A stretch of DNA of 64,000 nt from the NCBI RefSeq assembly GCF_006351965.1, contig NZ_CP040932.1, positions 2,542,001 through 2,606,000 of the forward strand, read 5' to 3'. The DNA comes from Oceanicola sp. D3 (GTDB taxonomy: Bacteria > Pseudomonadota > Alphaproteobacteria > Rhodobacterales > Rhodobacteraceae). Both the position numbers and the translations under genes were made by a program. The notes under the pieces are model-generated. The model ran no database searches. It saw only the letters and a list, made by a program, of their open reading frames with translations, and was not told where the DNA came from. Below are positions 18,284 through 25,848 of this stretch, piece after piece (positions within the stretch are counted from its first letter, which is position 1; every line of letters starts with the position of its first letter).

Positions 18284-18909
18284 GGATGATCACCAAGGGC
18301 GCCGAACCAAAGAGCCTGACACAGCACCGAGCGCAGCCCCACAGCAACTACGACAATTATACTCAGAAGGGAGAGCTGCGTGCTGCGCTTGTAAGTGAGC
18401 AGAAGGGCCTATGCTGTTACTGCACCGGGCGTATCCGAGCCGAACGGACAGCGATGAAGATTGAGCATTGGAAGTGCCAGGCGGACCATAGCGACCTGCA
18501 GCTAGTGTACGGGAATTTGCTTGGCGCGTGCCTTGGTGGCAATGGAAAGTCTCCAAACGAGCAGCACTGCGACACAAGGAAAGGCGACCGTGATATAAAG
18601 TGGAATCCAGCAGACACGGCACATGCCATTGAAACTAGGTTAGAATATCTCGTGGACGGAACAGTAAAAAGTTCTGATGACGAATTCGATCCAGAGCTAA
18701 ATGACATTTTGGGTTTAAATTTAAGCTACCTGAAGAACAGCCGAAAGGCGGTCTTGGATTCGGTATTGCAGTGGTGGCGTTCCACGCCGAAAGCTCGACA
18801 GAAGGTTCAACAACAGATCGATCACCGCATAAATGCGGCAGAGTATCAGCCGTTTAGTCCAGTTGCGATCTGGTTCCTTCGACAGAAAGCGGGAGGCAAG
18901 GCGTCATGA
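18280..18909 (+). CDS. ptuB: Septu-like HNH endonuclease (TIGR02646 type)
   Basis: A 209-aa protein with the features of PtuB/TIGR02646 HNH proteins: LCCYCTGRI (44-52) with Cys45 and Cys48, IEHWKCQAD (61-69) holding the HNH histidine, NLLGACLGG (79-87) and HCDTRKGD (96-103). The cysteines probably bind structural zinc and the His-Asn-His residues cut nucleic acid. GTG 18280 overlaps the ptuA stop; ATG 18286 is an alternative, both behind GGAGGGAG. The gene is clearly AT-richer than the chromosome. Its stop overlaps hsdR (ATGA). Confidence 0.82.
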   Translation: MRMITKGAEPKSLTQHRAQPHSNYDNYTQKGELRAALVSEQKGLCCYCTGRIRAERTAMKIEHWKCQADHSDLQLVYGNLLGACLGGNGKSPNEQHCDTRKGDRDIKWNPADTAHAIETRLEYLVDGTVKSSDDEFDPELNDILGLNLSYLKNSRKAVLDSVLQWWRSTPKARQKVQQQIDHRINAAEYQPFSPVAIWFLRQKAGGKAS

Positions 18910-21900
18910 ACCACGCTCGACATTCAGAAGGTGCCTTCGAGACCGTCATCGAGGCGACCTTGCTTGAGAACGGCTACGTTTCTCAGCCGGCGGCAGAGCT
19001 TGACCGAGACCGGGCGATCTTTCCGGAGACCGTACTTGAATTCATTCGCGCCACCCAGCCGAAGGAATGGAAGGCTCTGGAAGCGCTGCACGGGGACAAG
19101 ACGGGAGCGCAGATCCTCACCGACCTGACGAAGTGGATGGATAGGGAGGGCTCGCTCGCCACCTTGCGCCATGGCTTCAAGTGTTATGGCAAGACTCTCC
19201 GCGTGGCCTTCTTCAAGGCGGCGCATGGACTCAACCCTGAACTTGAGGCGCGCTATGCCGCCAACCGCGTGAGCATCACTCGGCAGCTGCACTTCTCGAA
19301 AGTCTCAGAGAAATCGCTGGATGTGGCGCTGAGTATCAACGGCATTCCAATCGCCTCGGTTGAACTCAAGAATCCGATGACAGGACAGACCGTTGAGAAT
19401 GCCTTGCGCCAGTACCGCAATGATCGCGACCCACGTGAACCGATCTTTGAGTTCAAGCGACGTATGCTCGTCCACTTCGCCGCAGACACCGACACGGTGT
19501 TCATGACAACACGATTGGCTGGTCCAGCCACCCACTTCTTGCCCTTCAACAAAGGATGCGAAGGCGGCGCGGGCAATCCGACCGACATAAAGGGTCGCAG
19601 CTATCGCACTGCCTATCTCTGGGAAGAGGTCCTTCAAAGGGACAGCCTGCTCGATTTGTTGGCACGGTTCATCCACATGCAAATCGAGGACAAGCGCGAC
19701 GACGAAGGAAGGAGGGTCAAGAAGGAGACGATGATCTTTCCGCGCTACCATCAGCTAGAAGCGGTTCGGTCTCTGGTGGATCAGGCGCGGCGCGAAGCTG
19801 TTGGCCACAACTATCTGGTCGAGCACTCGGCCGGCAGCGGCAAGAGCAACACTATAGGCTGGCTGACGCACCGGCTGGCGTCCCTGCATGACCATAAGAA
19901 CAATCGCGTCTTTGACAGCGTAATTGTGATCACTGATCGTGTAGTGCTGGACAAGCAGCTTCAAGACACGATCTACCAATTCGAACACAAGCACGGCGTG
20001 GTGCAAAAGATCGATGAAAACTCGCGCCAGCTGGCGGAGGCGCTTGAAAGTGCGGTCCCGATCATCATCACCACATTGCAGAAATTTCCCTTCGTCTCGC
20101 GCCAGCTCGCAAAAATGGCGGAGGAGCGAGGCGAGCCAGAGGTGGGCGTCCTCAAATCCCGCCACTGTGCTGTGATCATCGATGAGGCGCACAGCTCGCA
20201 AGGCGGCGAGACGGCGACTGATCTCAAGGAGGTTCTTGGCGGTCAAGGTCTTCGCGAAGCGGCAGCGAGGAATATGGCCGAGAACGAAGACGAGGACATG
20301 ATCGAGCTCTACCGATCAATGGCGAAACGCGGCCGGCAAGCGAACCTCAGCTTCTTCGCGTTTACCGCTACACCCAAGCACAAGACGCTCAAAGTGTTTG
20401 GACGAGACGGTACACCTGCGCATAGATACTCGATGCGCCAAGCCATCGAAGAGGGCTTCATCCTCGACGTTCTGAAACACTACACGACCTATGCTACTTA
20501 TTTTCGTCTCTTGAAGGCCAGTGAGGATGATCCGAACGTTGAGCGGAAAAAAGCTGCACGTGCACTTGCACGGTTCCTGAAGCTCCATCCCCACAACATC
20601 GCACAGAAGACCGAAGTGATGATCGAGCATTTCAACGCCGCCACCCAACACAAGATTGGAGGGCGCGCTAAGGCCATGGTGGTGACTGGATCCCGACTTG
20701 AAGCAGTCCGCTACAAACAGAGCTTTGACCGCTACATCAAGGAGAAGGGCTACGCCATCAAGTCTCTTGTGGCCTTTTCAGGTGTCGTTTCGGACGACAA
20801 GGTGGAGGATCTTACATACACTGAGGAAGGCATGAATCTCGGCATCCGGGAAAAGGAATTGCCGGAAGTGTTCGCCACCCAAGAATACCAGGTCCTACTC
20901 GTCGCCGAGAAATACCAAACGGGCTTCGACCAACCCTTGCTCCATACGATGTATGTCGACCGGCGGCTTGCTGGGATCCAGGCCGTTCAAACTCTTTCGC
21001 GCCTGAATCGCATACACCCGCTAAAAGAAGACACGTTTGTCCTCGATTTTGTCAACGATCGGGATGAAATCCGAGAGGCGTTCAAGACCTACTTTGAAGG
21101 GGCGGAAATCGGTGAAGACGTCGACCCTGCTCGAATGTACGAGATCAAGAGCGAACTTGATGCCGAGGGCGTCTATGTGTCTGCAGATGTTGAGAGTTTC
21201 AGCGCCGTCTATTTCAAGCCGCGCCAGCGCCAGAGCCCGAACGATCATCAGTTGATGAACGCGGCGCTCGATGTTTCTGTCGCGCGCTTCCAGGAACTTC
21301 AACAAGAGAAACCGGACGAGGCCGAGCTATGGCGCGGCAAGTTGCTCGCTTTCTGCAGCCTCTATGGCTTCCTCAGTCAGATCATTCCTTATCAGGATAC
21401 GGATCTCGAGCGCCTGTATGTATTTCTACGACACCTCGCGACAAAGCTGCCGAAACGCGGCGCTGGACCTTCCTACCAGTTCGATGACGAGGTGCGGCTT
21501 GAATACTATCGTCTTCAGAAAATTAGCGAAGGCTCAATCAGCCTTAACGACGGACAGTCTAATCGGCTCGATGGCCCTTCGGAGGTTGGTAGTGGCGTGC
21601 TGCGTGAAGAGGCCGTTCCGCTGTCGCGCCTGATCGACGTCGTAAATGATCGATTTGGGACAGACTTCAACCAGGCGGACCAACTATTCTTCGATCAAAT
21701 AATAGAGGCAGCGATCTCTGACAATGCGCTTCGCCAGGCAGCCATGGTGAACCCTGGCGACAAGTTTGAGCTCGTTTTCAAGAACCTTTTGGAGGCGCTA
21801 TTTGTCGAGCGGATGGATCAGAACGAGGAGATTTTTGCGCGATTCATGAACGATATATCGTTTCAAAAAGTTGTGACGGGTTGGCTTTCATCTGAAGCCT

Positions 21901-21947
21901 ATCGCAAGCTCAACAGCTCGGCAGAAGATCAAGCTGAGGGAAAGTGA
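18906..21947 (+). CDS. hsdR: Type I restriction endonuclease subunit R
   Basis: A 1013-aa motor/nuclease subunit. The N-terminal PD-(D/E)xK nuclease shows LDVALSINGIPIASVELKN (Asp139, Glu153, Lys155). The helicase core has Walker A HSAGSGKS (307-314), DEAH (426-429), FFAFTATPKHKTL and a YQTGFDQPLLHTMYVD motif, followed by a C-terminal helical domain that docks to HsdM/HsdS. It translocates and cuts unmethylated DNA. It is intact, begins in an ATGA overlap with ptuB and is the last of the coupled genes. Confidence 0.95.
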   Translation: MNHARHSEGAFETVIEATLLENGYVSQPAAELDRDRAIFPETVLEFIRATQPKEWKALEALHGDKTGAQILTDLTKWMDREGSLATLRHGFKCYGKTLRVAFFKAAHGLNPELEARYAANRVSITRQLHFSKVSEKSLDVALSINGIPIASVELKNPMTGQTVENALRQYRNDRDPREPIFEFKRRMLVHFAADTDTVFMTTRLAGPATHFLPFNKGCEGGAGNPTDIKGRSYRTAYLWEEVLQRDSLLDLLARFIHMQIEDKRDDEGRRVKKETMIFPRYHQLEAVRSLVDQARREAVGHNYLVEHSAGSGKSNTIGWLTHRLASLHDHKNNRVFDSVIVITDRVVLDKQLQDTIYQFEHKHGVVQKIDENSRQLAEALESAVPIIITTLQKFPFVSRQLAKMAEERGEPEVGVLKSRHCAVIIDEAHSSQGGETATDLKEVLGGQGLREAAARNMAENEDEDMIELYRSMAKRGRQANLSFFAFTATPKHKTLKVFGRDGTPAHRYSMRQAIEEGFILDVLKHYTTYATYFRLLKASEDDPNVERKKAARALARFLKLHPHNIAQKTEVMIEHFNAATQHKIGGRAKAMVVTGSRLEAVRYKQSFDRYIKEKGYAIKSLVAFSGVVSDDKVEDLTYTEEGMNLGIREKELPEVFATQEYQVLLVAEKYQTGFDQPLLHTMYVDRRLAGIQAVQTLSRLNRIHPLKEDTFVLDFVNDRDEIREAFKTYFEGAEIGEDVDPARMYEIKSELDAEGVYVSADVESFSAVYFKPRQRQSPNDHQLMNAALDVSVARFQELQQEKPDEAELWRGKLLAFCSLYGFLSQIIPYQDTDLERLYVFLRHLATKLPKRGAGPSYQFDDEVRLEYYRLQKISEGSISLNDGQSNRLDGPSEVGSGVLREEAVPLSRLIDVVNDRFGTDFNQADQLFFDQIIEAAISDNALRQAAMVNPGDKFELVFKNLLEALFVERMDQNEEIFARFMNDISFQKVVTGWLSSEAYRKLNSSAEDQAEGK

Positions 21948-21989
21948 CGCGCGACGCCACCTCATCATCCACAGCGGGAGTCGCTAAAT

Positions 21990-22928
21990 TTGAAGCCTCG
22001 TTCGATCAACATTTTCCTGCTTGATGGCGACCCAAACGGAATCCGTGTCGCACAGATATCTATGTCTACAATTCAGGCAATCGCTTTCCGAAGGAATCAA
22101 CTTCGACGCGTCAGGGAGGCCTTCCCAGAGATTGAGCGGCCAGGAGTGTACCTTCTTATCGGCACAGACGAGAATGAACCCGACCGGCTGATTGCCTATA
22201 TAGGGGAATCAGAAGGTATAGGCGCGCGATTATACACTCATAATTCGAATGATGCGGGACGAGATCCGAAGGGCTTTTGGACTGACACCGTGGTGCTCAT
22301 CAGCAAGGATGAGAACCTGACGAAGAGCCACGCGCGATACGTGGAGGCCTGCCTCATCCGGGCGGTGGGAAGGAATCCGCGATGGCTTGTACCGAATAGC
22401 AAGCGGCCTTCAGAAGATGCCGGTAAACTTCCGCTGCCAGACCGGGCGGCCATGCAGGAGTTCGTCGACCAGACGAAGACGCTTGTGGGCGCGCTCGGGT
22501 GGGACTTGTTCCGTGACATGCGCGGTAGACCGGCTGAGCCAACAGAGCAGTTGGACGCGGCCGGAGTAGACGTTAGCCCAGTCTTTTTTTTCAGGGGGGA
22601 AGGCTTCAATGCGGAAATGACGATCGCGCAGTCAGGCGACTACGTGGTCAAGGAGGGTTCGAAGGCCCGCTCGCGCACTACGCCGACCATTCCGAAGGGA
22701 ACCCTTGCTCTGAGAGATACCCTTCTGAAATCAGGCGTTCTTCGAGAGGATGCTGGGTCCCTGATATTCGCCAGTAACTATAGCTTCACGTCGGCATCTG
22801 CTGCGGCGGCAACCGTAATCGGAGCCAGTGCGAATGGACGCATCCTTTGGAAGCTTGCAGATGGCCGATGCTATGCGGATTGGGAAGCTGAAGGCGCTTT
22901 GTCACAAGGGGATGTACGCGGCGGGTAA
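21990..22928 (+). CDS. GIY-YIG nuclease-family protein with C-terminal DUF4357-like region
   Basis: A 312-aa protein. PGVYLLIG (51-58) and LIAYIGESEGIGARLYTH form the GIY and YIG strands with the conserved Arg; HARYVEACLIRA supplies the glutamate. The C-terminal part (about 200-300: GTLALRDTLLKSGVL, YSFTSASAAAATVIGASANG) looks like DUF4357, often found in restriction-related proteins. TTG 21990 is chosen because GGGAG lies 9 bases upstream. It follows hsdR by 42 bases in the same direction, so it is probably an accessory nuclease of the defence operon. Confidence 0.8.
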   Translation: MKPRSINIFLLDGDPNGIRVAQISMSTIQAIAFRRNQLRRVREAFPEIERPGVYLLIGTDENEPDRLIAYIGESEGIGARLYTHNSNDAGRDPKGFWTDTVVLISKDENLTKSHARYVEACLIRAVGRNPRWLVPNSKRPSEDAGKLPLPDRAAMQEFVDQTKTLVGALGWDLFRDMRGRPAEPTEQLDAAGVDVSPVFFFRGEGFNAEMTIAQSGDYVVKEGSKARSRTTPTIPKGTLALRDTLLKSGVLREDAGSLIFASNYSFTSASAAAATVIGASANGRILWKLADGRCYADWEAEGALSQGDVRGG

Positions 22929-23201
22929 CGGTGCAGGGTTAGACGTCGGTCGCTTTCTCTATTCAGACGGAACAAGAACTCCGACTACGTGAGCGCCAAA
23001 GATATATTTCTAAAAAACAAATGCTTACGCCATTGAACCGAAATGGACCTAGTTGAAAGGTCCGGAGAATATTGACCCTAAGAGACCGCTTCCGAGCCTC
23101 CTCGAGCCAAGGCCAGTGCTCAGCCCATCCCGTATAACCCTTGAATATAACGGAACAATCCGGCCGCAGCCGGATCGGGAGAACGCTTTCGCTGGGGCAA
23201 G
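22929..23201. other. Intergenic junction between defence operon and tRNA-Ser
   Basis: No gene is supported here. The segment is AT-richer than the chromosome to its right and contains a short hairpin (GGACCT 23045-23050 with AGGTCC 23058-23063) without a T-run. The base composition changes towards the tRNA, consistent with the right border of an island, but no duplicated tRNA end was found in the window. Confidence 0.45.
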
Positions 23202-23291
23202 TGGCGGAGAGACAGGGATTCGAACCCTGGAGACGGTTTCCCGCCTACACACTTTCCAGGCGTGCGCCTTCGACCACTCGGCCACCTCTCC
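23202..23291 (-). tRNA. tRNA-Ser (anticodon GGA)
   Basis: The minus strand gives a 90-nt class II tRNA with encoded CCA. The acceptor GGAGAGG pairs with CTCTCC, the anticodon loop CTGGAAA holds GGA, a long variable arm follows, and the T-loop is GTTCGAATC. Its 3' end faces the accessory region, a common arrangement for island insertion. Confidence 0.95.
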
Positions 23292-23428
23292 GGTCCGCGC
23301 CTCTTAGCGCATCTGCGGCGCGGCGTGCAAGAGGCTTTGGCTCAGGAAATGCGCGGGGCTTCAGAGGCACACGCGTGCGGGCTGGTGCGCTTGCCGGGCA
23401 CCATGCGTCGCTGCGGTGTTTGCCGCGC

Positions 23429-23881
23429 TCAGGGGTGCTCGTGCAGCACCCGCCCGAAGACCCGATATTCAAACTCGGCGCCAATGTCTGCCGGGCCGGA
23501 GCGCCCGTGGAAGCTGCCGTTGTTCTTGAGGTCGGCCCAATGCACCATTTCGTGCAGCGCGGTGTGTTCGATCAGGGCAGAGAGATGCAGGGTTTCGCGA
23601 TGCATCGGTGAAAGCGCCTCCAATTTTTCGCAGAGGTCTGTTGCAATCCACACCCGATCCGGCTCATCGCGGTTGGTCTCGCCATAAGCCACCATGGGTT
23701 TGCAATCGATGATCGGCAGCGTGCCATCGCGGAAACAGGCCTTGGCGCGGATTTCATCCAGCTCGGAGAGTTCGCAAAACACCTCAATCACCTTTTGCCG
23801 CTGCCCTTGCCGCGGAATGGCGTATGTAAGTTGTCTGGCGACGCGCTGGAACTTCGCCATGATCTTCGGCCCGATTCTCAT
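23429..23881 (-). CDS. Small zinc metallopeptidase-like protein (Tox-MPTase3-like) 1
   Basis: A 150-aa protein with a zinc-protease helix ALHEMVHWAD (HEMVH at 110-114) near the C-terminus, followed by GAEFEYRVFG, where a Glu may be the third ligand. HEMVHWxD is a hallmark, as I recall, of Tox-MPTase3 domains of polymorphic toxins, but here the domain stands alone without signal peptide or delivery domain. ATG 23881 was chosen; an internal ATG at 23860 is possible. A second gene of the same type is 650 bases away. The substrate is unknown. Confidence 0.65.
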   Translation of the reverse strand: MRIGPKIMAKFQRVARQLTYAIPRQGQRQKVIEVFCELSELDEIRAKACFRDGTLPIIDCKPMVAYGETNRDEPDRVWIATDLCEKLEALSPMHRETLHLSALIEHTALHEMVHWADLKNNGSFHGRSGPADIGAEFEYRVFGRVLHEHP

Positions 23882-24025
23882 AGCAATCTGCCTCTCTCGA
23901 CTCTGACGCGGTGGCGCGACCAGAGTAGCACAGATGCGGCTCCCCCATGGCGTGCGCAGGCTGCTGGCCCCCGGCTGGGCTGTTTCCTGCCGCCGGAGCA
24001 GTAGCAGCGAGGACGGGCGAGCGCG

Positions 24026-24367
24026 TCAGCCTTCTGATGTTTCCACATCCACAATCTGGCCCTCTCCATTCACCTCGGCGCTGCCCGAGAGGTCAGCGGG
24101 CGGATACGCAAAGTCGAGCCGCAGGTGCCCGCCGTCGCGTGGAATAACGCGGGTGATGTGAAATGCCTCTTCGGCGATTTCGGCATCTACCGGACCGGTC
24201 ACAACCAAATCGGTGCCCCCTGCCCTGCCATGGCCGGACACAGCGCCTGCTTCGGCGGTGACCGCCACGCGAAGGCGTTTGAGCCCGGCAATGTGTCGCG
24301 AAATGTCGGGATGGGCGAGCAGGTGCTCGATCATGGCAAGGCTGGGTTCGATCGGCTGGTTTGTCAT
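24026..24367 (-). CDS. Hypothetical 113-aa protein between two metallopeptidase-like genes
   Basis: The start at 24367 follows GAGGA, and the longer frame upstream of it has no ribosome site. The protein begins with a helical stretch (SLAMIEHLLAHPDISRHIAGL) and continues as alternating beta strands with conserved-looking DLVVTGPVDAEIAEEAFHI and GHLRLDFAYPPADLSG. No membrane segment or known motif is visible. Lying between the two HExxH genes on the same strand, it may belong to the same functional unit, for example as an inhibitor, but this is inference from position only. Confidence 0.55.
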   Translation of the reverse strand: MTNQPIEPSLAMIEHLLAHPDISRHIAGLKRLRVAVTAEAGAVSGHGRAGGTDLVVTGPVDAEIAEEAFHITRVIPRDGGHLRLDFAYPPADLSGSAEVNGEGQIVDVETSEG

Positions 24368-24506
24368 CGGGAGCGTCCTCTTTGCAGACAAACGCAGCCC
24401 GCTCTCCCTGCGTTCCCCCCGTGCCGACAGACAAACACGTTGCACGTGCCGTCCATCCAACCGACGGGCCTGAAGCCTTGGACGGGGGTGCCTGCTGGCC
24501 TGCCTG

Positions 24507-25013
24507 CTACTTAACGGCCCGCGGAAACCGGCGACGAAACTCACGCTCCGTGCGTTCGGCCCAAGCCCTGTAGAAGAACAGGTAGTAGCCGCAGGCTTCC
24601 TTTTCGAACTCCTCGCCCTCTTCCGGGGCCTGATCGACGCCATCCTGCTCGTCGCCCCAATGCACCATTTCGTGCATCGTCTTTATCAGCATGTATTTCC
24701 GCAGCAGCACGTCATTGCGGTTTTCTTCGCAGAACTCGTACCAGGCCAGCAATTCGGTGGAGAGAAAGATGGTGTCCTTTAGCTTGGGCGAGCCTGCCCC
24801 GTAATATTTGCCGTGTGCCTCCTTCAGGAACGCAGGCCGGATTGTGGGAGGCGCGCCGATGCGCAGGGTTTTCTTGGCCAGCTCATCGCTCATTTCCCCG
24901 TGCTTCTTAAAAGCCTCAAACGCCTTCTGGTCATAGACCATTGTGGGCAGATCGCCTTGTAGAAAGGTGGTGCAGCGCGGGTAGTCCTTTTTCATGTTGT
25001 AGCCGAATTCCAT
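24507..25013 (-). CDS. Small zinc metallopeptidase-like protein (Tox-MPTase3-like) 2
   Basis: A 168-aa protein with the zinc helix KTMHEMVHWGDEQDG (HEMVH at 114-118) and a downstream EEFEKEACG with candidate third ligand Glu, the arrangement expected of Tox-MPTase3-like domains. ATG 25013 follows AAGGAG at 7 bases. It shares HEMVHW and the general layout with the protein at 23429-23881, but little else, so they are old paralogues or separate acquisitions. No signal peptide is seen; the function, intracellular protease or secreted toxin, is open. Confidence 0.65.
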   Translation of the reverse strand: MEFGYNMKKDYPRCTTFLQGDLPTMVYDQKAFEAFKKHGEMSDELAKKTLRIGAPPTIRPAFLKEAHGKYYGAGSPKLKDTIFLSTELLAWYEFCEENRNDVLLRKYMLIKTMHEMVHWGDEQDGVDQAPEEGEEFEKEACGYYLFFYRAWAERTEREFRRRFPRAVK

Positions 25014-25131
25014 GAAGAACTCCTTGGGTCTGAAAATCGGGATCGTGCAATGGCAAAAAGCCTAGCACGCCATCAGGCCCCGGCAACGTGAAGAAAGCTG
25101 TTATGTAGGCCCGCGCGCAACCCTGCCGCGA

Positions 25132-25848
25132 TCAGGCGAAGGTGATGTTCACCCTGCGGTTTTCGCGGCCCTTCTTTTCGAGCTTGCCGAGCTTCAGCGC
25201 ACCGATCTCGCCCAGCCGGGACACGTGGGTGCCGCCGCAGGGCTGCAGGTCCACCTGGTCCTCGCCTGCGCCAATCCGCACCAGCCGCACCTTGCCCGCG
25301 CCGCGCGGCGGGGCGACCGACATGGTTTTGACCAGGCCGGGGTTTGCGTCCAGCTCGGCCTCGGTGATCCACTCTTCGCTGACCGGGAGATCCCGCGCCA
25401 CCAGCGCATTCAGCGCCGCCTCCACCGCTTCGCGGTCTTCGATGGGCGTTTCCATCTTGAAGTCCAGCCGCCCCTTCTCGGCCCCGATGCTGCCGCCCGT
25501 CACCGGGAAGGGCAGCACGACCGAGAGCAGGTGCAGCGCTGTGTGGATCCGCATGTGGCTATAGCGACGCTCCCAGTCGAGCGACTGGCGCAGCTCGGTG
25601 CCCACCTCGGGCAGCGCGCCCGGCCCGGCGGGCACAAGCACCACGGCATCGCCTTCGCCCTTCACGGCGGTCGCAATCTCCAGCTGGCCGCCGTCCCAGT
25701 GCAGCATCCCCGCGTCGCCCGGCTGGCCACCACCCGTGGGGTAGAAGATGGTAGCATCCAGCACCACACCGCCCTCGGATGTATGCTCCACCACCGTGCC
25801 CTTGGCATCGCGCATGTAGGGATCATCCCGGTAAAGATGCAGCGTCAT
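25132..25848 (-). CDS. alaX: Alanyl-tRNA editing protein (AlaX-M type)
   Basis: A 238-aa free-standing editing domain that hydrolyses mischarged Ser- or Gly-tRNA(Ala). The four zinc ligands are visible as HTALH (102-106) and CGGTH (Cys204, His208). The N-terminal FYPTGGGQPGD is the glycine-rich motif of AlaRS-related editing domains, marking the AlaX-M class. It overlaps the mechanosensitive channel gene upstream by four bases (ATGA). Family length and motifs are normal. Confidence 0.92.
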   Translation of the reverse strand: MTLHLYRDDPYMRDAKGTVVEHTSEGGVVLDATIFYPTGGGQPGDAGMLHWDGGQLEIATAVKGEGDAVVLVPAGPGALPEVGTELRQSLDWERRYSHMRIHTALHLLSVVLPFPVTGGSIGAEKGRLDFKMETPIEDREAVEAALNALVARDLPVSEEWITEAELDANPGLVKTMSVAPPRGAGKVRLVRIGAGEDQVDLQPCGGTHVSRLGEIGALKLGKLEKKGRENRRVNITFA

